NCBI GenBank assembly: GCA_031549925.1
Contig: JAVBPA010000006.1
Location: 1 to 64,000, forward strand
Direction: 5' to 3'
Origin: JAVBPA01 sp031549925
GTDB lineage: Bacteria; Bacillota; Clostridia; Oscillospirales; CAG-272
Length of the DNA stretch: 64,000 bases
The stretch's first letter is position 1. Each line of letters opens with the position of its first letter. A program made the translations under genes and the position numbers. The notes beneath the pieces were generated by a model. The model saw only the letters and a list, made by a program, of their open reading frames with translations. It ran no database searches and was not told the origin of the DNA. Positions 46,304-54,900 of this stretch are shown in pieces.

Positions 46304-47761
46304 ATGTTATTCAAAAAATCAATAATTTTTATTATAATATTTTCAATGATGTTAACTGTTTTATCCTGTTCTGAATCGGAAAACGGTTCAAAAACTGATA
46401 CTGAATCCGTTTCGGAAACTACAATTATAAACGAAGAACCGGAAACAGAAATTCCCGCTCCCGATATTCCGGCAATGAATTACGAAGGATATAAGCTAAC
46501 AATTCTTACAAATACAAATTATAATACAAATTTCAGATTAAACATGGAAGACGATGCGGATCCTTTAAATGATGCTTCATATAAAAGAAATCTGGCTTTG
46601 AAAGAAAAATATAATATCGAATTTGAAATTATTGAAAATGATAATTATTTAAAACTTATGTCAAATTCTATAACAGCTTCTGACGGAGCGTATGATTTTA
46701 TATTTCCGCATGCTACAGCGGGAGTAGCGCAAATGATTACTAATAATTATCTCTATAATTGGAATGATGTTGACTATGTAGATTTTACAAAACCTTGGTG
46801 GAACAGTTCAATGACTGAAAATTTATCTATAGGTGATAATTTATACTATGTTTCAGGGGATATTGTTTTAACATGGCAGGGTTTAATTTCTTTGTTATTT
46901 AATAAAGATTTTATTGAAAACAACAATATAGGTATTGATTTTTATCAGCTTGTTTTTGACGGAAGCTGGACATATGATAAATTAAATTCAGTTATAAAAG
47001 GTATGGCTTCCGATTTAAACGGCGACAGCGAAATGGATGACAGGGATATATACGGACTTTTAAAATGTACAGCGAGTTATGCGGATTTGTTCGCAATGAA
47101 TCAGCGCATAACAGAACGTGATGAAAACGGAATTCCGCAATTTTGTTTAAATAGCGAACACATGGCTGATGTTGTTACAAAATATTACAATACCGTATAC
47201 AATCCTGATACTTTTTTGAATACATTTTCAAGTGTTACATACGCAACGGGCACATACCGTTCGATGATACTTGAGGGAAGATCCTTTTTCTCAGAACTTG
47301 ATATCGGATCACTTCATACTTATCTCAGAGAAATAGAACACGAATTTGGAATACTTCCGCTTCCAAAATATGACGAAAACCAAAATAACTACCGTGTATT
47401 CTGCGGAGCCGGATTAATAGGTATACCATCATATGTCACTGATATTAAATTATGCGGAGCAGTGGCAGAAGATATGGCATATTACAGCTATAAATATATG
47501 CGTCCCGCGTTTTTCGATATTGTTTTGCAAAACAAAGCTTTGCGTGACGGAGATTCATACAAAGTATTGCAAATGATGCACGAAAATAAAACATTTGATT
47601 TTGGATTTAATTTTGACAGCACAGGGTTAGCTTTTTCTGTTTTAACTAAAGTTGTTTTGGAAAAAAAGAGTACTGATTTTGCCTCATATTATAAATCAAT
47701 TGAAAAGCAAATAACATCAGCGCTTAATAAAGTTATAGAATCATTTAACCAGGGAGAGTGA
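46304..47761 (+). CDS. Extracellular solute-binding lipoprotein
   Basis: A 485-residue lipoprotein with lipobox VLSC, an acidic Ser/Thr/Glu linker and a substrate-binding fold. Like the protein at 25714-27234 it contains an EF-hand-like loop (DLNGDSEMDDRD, 47012-47047) after a GSWTYDKL segment, which shows the two share ancestry. No permease genes are nearby. ATG 46304 has CGGGGGA upstream; the frame opens 18 bases earlier. The sialidase-like gene starts seven bases after its stop. Confidence 0.82.
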   Translation: MLFKKSIIFIIIFSMMLTVLSCSESENGSKTDTESVSETTIINEEPETEIPAPDIPAMNYEGYKLTILTNTNYNTNFRLNMEDDADPLNDASYKRNLALKEKYNIEFEIIENDNYLKLMSNSITASDGAYDFIFPHATAGVAQMITNNYLYNWNDVDYVDFTKPWWNSSMTENLSIGDNLYYVSGDIVLTWQGLISLLFNKDFIENNNIGIDFYQLVFDGSWTYDKLNSVIKGMASDLNGDSEMDDRDIYGLLKCTASYADLFAMNQRITERDENGIPQFCLNSEHMADVVTKYYNTVYNPDTFLNTFSSVTYATGTYRSMILEGRSFFSELDIGSLHTYLREIEHEFGILPLPKYDENQNNYRVFCGAGLIGIPSYVTDIKLCGAVAEDMAYYSYKYMRPAFFDIVLQNKALRDGDSYKVLQMMHENKTFDFGFNFDSTGLAFSVLTKVVLEKKSTDFASYYKSIEKQITSALNKVIESFNQGE

Positions 47762-47767
47762 ATTTAT

Positions 47768-48868
47768 ATGTTAATAAATCCTAATAAAAGTCATGGAATA
47801 GTATTTAGAAAAGAAAAAAGCATGTATGGTTATCAGGGATGGCCTTCTCTTACCAAAACAGATGACGGAACTTTAATCGCAGCATATTCGGGTTATCGTA
47901 TGCAGCATATATGTCCTTTCGGTAAAACGGTTATAAACAGATCATACGACGAAGGAAAAACATGGACCCCGCAAATAATTATAAATGATTCTCCGCTTGA
48001 CGACCGTGACGCCGGTATTTTAAGCTTAGGTAAAAACAAATTGCTTATTACATTTTTTAATCATCCCGCTTCCGTTATGGAAAAAGATTACATAAACAAT
48101 GTAAAAACAGTATGTTCACCGGATGAAGCTCTTATTTCGCTTTCGCAAATCGCAAGTTATAAAAATTTGTCTGACGAACAAAGAATGGGCGGATCTTTTA
48201 TAAAAATCAGCGAAGACGGGGGAATTACATGGAGTGAAAGAATAAAAATACCGGTTTCAGCTCCGCACGGACCTAATAAATCAGCAGATAATACATTGAT
48301 ATATTTGGGAAAAGAACTTTATTCTGAAGGAGAAGAAGAAAAAGGCGCTATTGCTTTTTATACAAGTCCCGACGGTTATAAATGGTCCCGTGTTTCTAAA
48401 ATTGAAATACCGGAAGGATATAAAGCCGATAATTTCCATGAACCTCATGTTATAGAACTTCCGGGAGGACGTTTATTCGGTACAATCCGCGCTCAAGGCA
48501 GTCCCGTATATCATGGATTTTCGATATTTACTTGTTATTCTGATGATAAAGGCATAACCTGGACTATACCTAAATGTATAGATATATCAGGTTCACCTCC
48601 CCATTTAATGCTACATTCATCCGGAGCGTTGATTTGTTCTTTCGGAAGGAGAGAAGCTCCTTTCGGTGAACGTGCCGTTGTTTCGTATGACGGAGGAGAA
48701 ACTTGGACGGATGAATACGATATCGATAACTGTGTGTCCAGCGGAGATTTAGGTTATCCGGCTTCGGTTGAATTATCGGACGGAAGCATTTTTACATTAT
48801 ATTATCAAGCATATCCGGGAGACAATAAAACATCGATACTATATACAATATGGAATTTGAAAAAATAA
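47768..48868 (+). CDS. Sialidase/BNR-repeat family protein, cytosolic
   Basis: A 366-residue six-bladed propeller with four Asp-box repeats: SYDEGKTWTP, SEDGGITWSE, SDDKGITWTI and SYDGGETWTD. EPHVIELPGGRLFGTIRAQ resembles the catalytic-face strand of exo-sialidase-like enzymes. A signal peptide is absent, so secretion is unlikely and true sialidase activity is uncertain; many cytosolic homologues have other glycan substrates. Last of the four-gene glycan run before dapB. Confidence 0.75.
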   Translation: MLINPNKSHGIVFRKEKSMYGYQGWPSLTKTDDGTLIAAYSGYRMQHICPFGKTVINRSYDEGKTWTPQIIINDSPLDDRDAGILSLGKNKLLITFFNHPASVMEKDYINNVKTVCSPDEALISLSQIASYKNLSDEQRMGGSFIKISEDGGITWSERIKIPVSAPHGPNKSADNTLIYLGKELYSEGEEEKGAIAFYTSPDGYKWSRVSKIEIPEGYKADNFHEPHVIELPGGRLFGTIRAQGSPVYHGFSIFTCYSDDKGITWTIPKCIDISGSPPHLMLHSSGALICSFGRREAPFGERAVVSYDGGETWTDEYDIDNCVSSGDLGYPASVELSDGSIFTLYYQAYPGDNKTSILYTIWNLKK

Positions 48869-48881
48869 ACGGAATTTAATT

Positions 48882-49658
48882 ATGATAAATTTAATAATAA
48901 TTGGTATACGAGGAAGAATGGGGCAGGTTGTCGCGGAAGCTGCTTCGGCAAATCACGAAACATTTAAAATTGCGGCAGGAATTGATATTAATGAAAACGC
49001 GGGAGATCATATTGAAAAATATCCGGTATATCCTTCTCTCCGTGATTTCAGCGGAGAAGCCGATGTTATCATCGATTTTTCTCATCATACTGCTATTGAA
49101 GGAATTTTAACCTATGCGCAAAAAAACCGTTTAGCGGTTGTTATAGCAACGACAGGACATACCGAAGAAGAAAATTTAAAAATAAAGGAAGCTTCTCAAA
49201 AGATTCCGGTTTTTTACAGCCGTAATATGTCCATAGGCGTAAATTTGATTATAGAATTGTGTAAACAAGCAGCGGCAGCGCTTGACGGATTCAACATTGA
49301 AATAATTGAACGCCATCATAATAAAAAGCTAGACGCTCCCAGCGGAACAGCATTAATGATAGCCGAAGCTGTATCTGAATCTGTTGCGGATAAATATTCA
49401 CCTGAATATGTTTATTCACGTAAAGAAAAAAAAGAAGCACGCGGAAAAAATGAAATAGGAATCCATTCGCTTCGTGGAGGAACCATTGTAGGAGATCATG
49501 AAGTTGTATTTGCGGGATGCGATGAAGTTGTTACAATTTCACACAACGCGGCATCTCGTGATATATTTGCACAGGGAGCGATAAGAGCAGCTGTTTTTAT
49601 TATGGGAAAACCAGCGGGGTTTTATTGCATGAAAGATTTAATCGATAAATATATTTAG
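48882..49658 (+). CDS. dapB: 4-hydroxy-tetrahydrodipicolinate reductase
   Basis: Second enzyme of the lysine/diaminopimelate route, reducing the DapA product. The 258-residue product has the NAD-binding IGIRGRMGQVVAEA, the ATTGHTEEE and SRNMSIGVNL segments and the active-site ERHHNKKLDAPSGTA block. It begins 13 bases after the sialidase-like gene, with no strong ribosome-binding site, so it may depend on the upstream transcript rather than on the lysine riboswitch. Confidence 0.95.
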   Translation: MINLIIIGIRGRMGQVVAEAASANHETFKIAAGIDINENAGDHIEKYPVYPSLRDFSGEADVIIDFSHHTAIEGILTYAQKNRLAVVIATTGHTEEENLKIKEASQKIPVFYSRNMSIGVNLIIELCKQAAAALDGFNIEIIERHHNKKLDAPSGTALMIAEAVSESVADKYSPEYVYSRKEKKEARGKNEIGIHSLRGGTIVGDHEVVFAGCDEVVTISHNAASRDIFAQGAIRAAVFIMGKPAGFYCMKDLIDKYI

Positions 49659-49671
49659 AACTAAATAACAA

Positions 49672-49707
49672 AAAAGCCGGGAAACATACAAAAGTTTTTC
49701 GGCTTTT
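49672..49707. terminator. Bidirectional terminator between dapB and rpmA
   Basis: Stem AAAAGCCG with CGGCTTTT (49672-49707), T run on the plus strand and A run giving a T run on the minus strand. It lies between the convergent dapB and rpmA genes. Confidence 0.7.
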
Positions 49708-49732
49708 AATTATTGTTTGTATAAAATTATTT

Positions 49733-49792
49733 TGCGTAAACAGAAGCTATTCTGTGTAAACAGAAACTATTCTGCGTAAACAGAAACTTTTT
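49733..49792. repeat. Three tandem 20-bp repeats covering the rpmA stop region
   Basis: Units 49733-49752, 49753-49772 and 49773-49792 each read TGYGTAAACAGAARCT plus four bases. The third is the real end of rpmA (coding VSVYAE and the stop); the other two are duplicates after it. Confidence 0.85.
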
Positions 49793-50045
49793 TACGTCCG
49801 CCTGTTAAATGTTCAAATTTAACTTTACCGGCGATAAGAGCAAACAATGTATCGTCTTTTCCGATTCCGACATTATTTCCGGGATGAATGTGTGTTCCTC
49901 TTTGACGTACAATTATATTTCCTGCTATAACGGGTTGACCGTCCGCACGTTTTACTCCAAGACGTTTTGATTCGCTGTCGCGTCCGTTCTTTGTTGAACC
50001 AACACCTTTTTTATGTGCAAAAAATTGTAATGATATTCTTAACAT
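49767..50045 (-). CDS. rpmA: 50S ribosomal protein L27 with cleavable N-terminal extension
   Basis: Large-subunit protein near the peptidyl-transferase centre. The 92-residue product begins with MLRISLQFFAHKKG: the nine residues through Phe9 match the Firmicutes-type extension removed by Prp before assembly, which exposes AHKKG. The rest (KRLGVKRADGQ, GNIIVRQRGTHIHPGNNVG) is typical. It lies directly after prp, its protease. Confidence 0.96.
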   Translation of the reverse strand: MLRISLQFFAHKKGVGSTKNGRDSESKRLGVKRADGQPVIAGNIIVRQRGTHIHPGNNVGIGKDDTLFALIAGKVKFEHLTGGRKKVSVYAE

Positions 50046-50063
50046 AACAGTTTTACCTCCGAT

Positions 50064-50414
50064 TCATTCGTTTATTTGCTCAACGTCGAGATAATCATAA
50101 TAATCGTCGAGCATGTCGTTTAATTGATAATAATAACCTTGAATTAATCCTGAAACCGCGTAACGTTTCATCGGATCTTCTTCATGTTCCGGCAGCGCAC
50201 CGTAAGCGATAACAGATATTGCGGCAGATTCTTCATCGATAGTATAATCTATTTTCGTCGCATATGAAACTTCAATTGCGTTTACAATAAGCATTGTCAT
50301 AGCTGAAAGCGCGGCGCACAAAACATCTTCTCCCGCCGTGCTGTAATCTGCATGACCTTCTTCACGGAAACCGTAATAAATTCCGTCACGCAGCAAAAAT
50401 GTTATCTTGGTCAT
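50064..50414 (-). CDS. prp: Ribosomal-processing cysteine protease Prp
   Basis: Protease that removes the L27 extension. The 116-residue product has catalytic His21 (GHADYSTAGED) and Cys33 (VLCAALSAMT), spacing as in Staphylococcus Prp (formerly YsxB). The gene sits between rplU and rpmA as in other Firmicutes; obgE, which often follows rpmA, is absent. Confidence 0.93.
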   Translation of the reverse strand: MTKITFLLRDGIYYGFREEGHADYSTAGEDVLCAALSAMTMLIVNAIEVSYATKIDYTIDEESAAISVIAYGALPEHEEDPMKRYAVSGLIQGYYYQLNDMLDDYYDYLDVEQINE

Positions 50415-50426
50415 ATCATGAAAAGG

Positions 50427-50738
50427 TTATGATATAATTTTATTTATCTGTACTTTAGTATAAGGCTGGCGGTGTCCGATTTTCTTTTTTTCGTTTTTCT
50501 TTGATTTATATCTTAATATATAAATCTTTTTGGATTTATCTGTTTTCACGGAATTTGCGACAACAGACGCACCTGTAACATAAGGATCGCCTACCTTAAA
50601 TTCATTCCCTGCAGAAACTGCGACAACGCGGTCGAAAATAACTTCAGCACCGTCATCAACACCCAATTTTTCTACGAAGATAATATCACCCTCGTTAACT
50701 TTATACTGCTTCCCGCCTGTTTCTATAATTGCGAACAC
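50427..50738 (-). CDS. rplU: 50S ribosomal protein L21
   Basis: Large-subunit protein. The 103-residue product starts MFAIIETGGKQYKVNEGD and contains KIYILRYKSKKNEKKKIGHRQ at the C-terminus (shown in parts). GTG 50738 is chosen over an in-frame GTG at 50747 because GAGAGG lies eight bases upstream of 50738 and the resulting length equals the family's. The leader upstream is probably an autoregulatory L21 leader. Confidence 0.95.
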   Translation of the reverse strand: MFAIIETGGKQYKVNEGDIIFVEKLGVDDGAEVIFDRVVAVSAGNEFKVGDPYVTGASVVANSVKTDKSKKIYILRYKSKKNEKKKIGHRQPYTKVQINKIIS

Positions 50739-50861
50739 GAAAAGCACCTCTCTTTACATAAGACTCGCTGATTCAGGCAGTTTATTTATATAAACAAACA
50801 TTTAAAAAACCTGCACATCAAGCGGCTTTGTTATTATAACATACAAAATGTAAAAAGTCAA
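50739..50861 (-). promoter_or_regulatory. rplU promoter and leader (L21 leader candidate)
   Basis: -35 TTGACT (50856-50861), 17-bp spacer, -10 TATAAT (50833-50838) on the minus strand. A leader of about 85 bases follows before GTG 50738. It includes a C-rich and A+T-rich stretch that could fold. L21 leaders are known in Firmicutes; only position supports the name. The remaining 50862-51146 is A+T rich and otherwise empty. Confidence 0.55.
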
Positions 50862-51146
50862 CATTTTATAACATTAAATAATTATTTTATTATATAAAAT
50901 TTAAAAATTATTTTTCGTGATATTATAAAAATTTTATCGTTTTTATATTATATCTGAAATAATATATTTAAAACAAAATTATTTTGCACTGATAAAACCA
51001 TAATTTTAATTAATTGTATGAAAAATAAAAAATCGACAAATAATATTTTCACCTATGTAAAATTTACGGATACAATCCCGGTTAATTTTGTTGCATTTTT
51101 GTTTTAATCGGATAATATCAACGGAAAAATCAAAGGAGAAAATAAT

Positions 51147-51800
51147 ATGCGTCATTCGCTGCGCGTTACGCACCGGATAATGAAAGAATTAAAAAAATCG
51201 ATAAACAATCCGCAAAATTATGAATACATTTCGGAAGTTATATATTATCAAAATAAAACATATATAAAATCAAAATCATCTCCGCGTTTGAATTCAATTA
51301 TTTTAAAAATTATAAAAAACAATAGTTATAATATAACCCCGGAATTATTATATCAGGAAATTGCGGATGAACAGAATACATTTTATTTTACTTATAATGA
51401 ATTGTCTTCTGTTTGTTCTGTTGTTATTTTAACATTGATATCGGAAATTACTAAAAATAAAGATGTTATTATAATTGACAGCTGTATTAAATCTATTTAT
51501 GAAATGGAAAACTTTTGCGGAATTGATTTTTATGCTGCTGCTTCATACACGGATAAATTATTGGCTTTGATTCCGGAAGCTGAATTTGACAGGAGCGACG
51601 AAACAACAAAACAACAAATGCGTAATAATACCGAAGCATATGCATTAAAACATCATATAACCGAATATGATGCGGCAAAACAAATCGGTAATGAATGTAT
51701 TTATAAAAAATACCGAAAAGTTACGGATATTTATATTTTATATCGATATATTTTATTTCTTTTCTGTTATGTATTGCGGTATATTTTTTATGCGGTTTAA
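51147..51800 (+). CDS. Cyclic beta-1,2-glucan synthase-like, N-terminal fragment (split by frameshift)
   Basis: A 217-residue frame with AAAGGAG before ATG 51147. Its sequence up to about residue 185 resembles the region just before the transmembrane part of GT84 glucan synthases (SSPRLNSIILKIIK, then QQMRNNTEAYALKHHITEYDAAKQI). After that the frame drifts into low-similarity sequence and stops at 51800. The next frame (shifted by -1) opens at 51707 and there encodes two membrane segments that run straight into the 51911 frame, with LPSLSIYNIPDD as the family junction. The two frames are thus one gene. Compared with other members the N-terminus is shorter. Confidence 0.75.
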   Translation: MRHSLRVTHRIMKELKKSINNPQNYEYISEVIYYQNKTYIKSKSSPRLNSIILKIIKNNSYNITPELLYQEIADEQNTFYFTYNELSSVCSVVILTLISEITKNKDVIIIDSCIKSIYEMENFCGIDFYAAASYTDKLLALIPEAEFDRSDETTKQQMRNNTEAYALKHHITEYDAAKQIGNECIYKKYRKVTDIYILYRYILFLFCYVLRYIFYAV

Positions 51801-51910
51801 AATTTATTCCGTCTCTTCTTTGCTTTATACCGATAACAGAATTTATAAAACATATAACAGATAATATATACGGTATCCAATCAAAAAAATTTAATCCGCG
51901 TCTTCCCAGT

Positions 51911-54900
51911 TTGTCGATTTATAATATTCCGGATGATATAAAAACTCTTGTAGTAACTACGACATTATTATTCGGTGAAAAATCCGATAAAAAGGTATTC
52001 GATCGAATAGAACAGTTTTATCTTTCTCAAAAAATGGATAAAAATATCGATAATTCAAATTTGGTTTTCGGAATCCTCGGAGATATGGTCGATTCATCGG
52101 AAGCAGTGAATGAAAAAGACAGTGCGGTAATTTCATATGCGGAAGACAGGATAAATTCGCTTAATAAAAAATATAACGGAGCTTTTTATTTATTTATCAG
52201 AAAACGCGTATGGTGCGAAACTGAAAAACGTTACTTGGGAAGAGACAGAAAAAGGGGAGCGGTTACTGATTTAATCCGTGCGGTATGCGGAAAACCGAAT
52301 GAATTTTCTGTATTACTCGGCGATAAAAAATATCTTACTTCTGTAAAATATGTAATAACTCTAGATGCTGATACTGATTTCGGAATAGCGGATGCTTATT
52401 CAATGACCGCAGCAATGTGTCATAATTCAAATAAACCCGTAATTAAAAACGGACGCGTTGTGTCCGGTTATGCTATAATGCAGCCTAGAATGGATACATC
52501 ATTAACAGCAGCCTTTGCTTCTCCTTTTACCGTTATGATGTGCGGGGGAGGGGGATTTGATATATATTCTTCTGCCGCATTTGATTTGTATCAAAGTGTT
52601 TTCGGAGAAGGTATTTTTTGCGGCAAAGGTATTATAGACGCGCATGTATATTACAAACTTTTAAATGATACTTTCCCGGAAGAAAAAATACTTTCTCATG
52701 ATATACTTGAGGGAGGTTATCTTCGCGCCGGATTTTTATCCGACCTAGCACTTACGGATTCATTTCCAAAAACTCCGGTTTCATACTTTGACAGATTGCA
52801 CAGGTGGATAAGAGGAGATATTCAGGCAATATTTTTCGCTAAAAAACCTCTTAATAAATTATCGGTTTATAAATTATACGATAACATAAGACGGGCATCT
52901 GTACCGGTTTTTTCTTTCTTTTTATTGATAATATCGGTTTTGTATAAAAATTTATATACCGATTATAATTCCGTACCTGTAGTTTTTGCTTCTGTTTTAT
53001 ATATCATATATCCTTTTATCGAAGCATTGTTTAAATTGACAAAATATTCCGGAAGACGTTTCTTTTCTAATCTAGTTCCGGGTATTTGGCATTCACTATG
53101 CTATACTTTGTATTCTTTAGCTTCATTAGGTTACTTGGCAATCCGAACTTTTGACGCAATGATAAGATCACTTTACAGAGTTGTTATTTCAAAAAAGAAT
53201 TTATTACAATGGGTTACGGCATCGGAAAGTGATAATATAAAACGCGGAGGATTGCTGTATTATCACATACGAATGCTTCCTTCTTTTTTATTGGGTATAT
53301 TATTTTTATTTTCAAAGCTTGGGTTTATAAGATTTTTAGGTATTTTATGGTTTTTATGTCCGATATCATCATATTTTTTGGGAAAAGATTATATTAGAAA
53401 TAAAAAAATATCAAATAAAAATAAAGAATATTTAAAATCACATGCTGTTGATATGTGGCGTTATTTTTCGTCCCTTGTAAATGAAAACGAAAACCATCTT
53501 CCTCCAGATAATTATCAGTTTTCTCCTTCCGATGAAATCGCACACAGAACATCACCTACAAACATCGGGCTTTATTTGCTTTCATGTCTCAGCGCGAGAG
53601 ATATCGGAATCATTGAAAGCAAAGAATTATACAATAGAATTTCATCCACATTAAATACCGTTTCTTCGCTTCCTATGTGGAATGGACATTTATATAATTG
53701 GTATGATACCCGTACTCTTGATGTTATCGGTACACCTTTTATATCAACTGTTGACAGCGGTAATTTTATTACTTCGCTTGTTACATTAATAAACGGCCTT
53801 AAAAATTACGCAGGAGAAAATGTTTCTTTTGTTAAATTAATAGTACAAGCGGATAAAATAGTAAAAAACGCTGATTTTTTATCTCTTTACAATAAAAAAA
53901 GAAAATTATTATCGATAGGATACGATAAAAATTCAGAATCTTTAGGCGATGCCTGCTATGATATATTTATGAGCGAATCACGCAGTACATTATATTATGT
54001 AATAGCATCAGGACAAATACCATGTCCCAGAGAAACATGGCGTAAAATGCGGCGTCCTCTTATATCACACGGAGGCTATATCGGACTTCTTTCCTGGACA
54101 GGAACAATGTTTGAATATTTTATGCCCGCACTTCTTCTTCCGATAAAATATGGTTCAATGTCTCATCAGGCTTTATATTATGCTTTGAATATGCAGGTAA
54201 GTAAAGCTATTGATGGTATATGGGGTATTTCTGAAAGCTGTTATTATACTTTTGACGGTGAAATGAATTATCAGTATAAAGCTTTCGGAGCGCAGGAACT
54301 CGCTTTAAAAAGCGGAATGGATAAAGACATTGTAATATCTCCTTATTCATCATTTTTAACTTTAAGTATAGCTCCTCAAAAATCTATAATAAACTTGCGT
54401 AAGCTGGAAAAATTAGGAATGTACGGTAAATACGGATTTTATGAATCGGTTGACTATACTAAAACACGCGTGGGGAAGGGACATGCTTTAATAAGAACAT
54501 GTATGGCACATCATATAGGAATGAGTATTGTTGCTATTGATAACGCTATAAACTCAAATATAATGCAAAAACGTTTTATGGAGGAATCAAATTGCACAGC
54601 GGCTCAGACTTTGCTTGAGGAACGTATTCCGGATTGTGCAAATTTGTATAAAAACAAATTAAATAATAAAACCATCAAAAGAAATACAAATTTTAATTAT
54701 AAAAATACAAAAAATAATTCATTTAATTATAATAATTCTGTTAATATAAAAAATAATGTTTCTTCCGTTTGTTTTGATACAGCTATGCTTTCTAATAATA
54801 AATTTTATATGATAGCTTCCTATGACGGTAGAATTACTTTATACGACGGTAAAACAGCTTTGACAAATCCTGATGTTTCAGATATCCGCAGAAGTCTCTC

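Noticed and set aside
49733..49792. Short tandem array as a possible CRISPR
   Set aside because: Units of 20 bp with no unique spacers; it is a simple duplication of the rpmA end.
51018..51107. 29-codon ATG frame upstream of the glucan-synthase gene
   Set aside because: No ribosome-binding site, A+T-rich codons and no recognisable sequence; it is likely chance.
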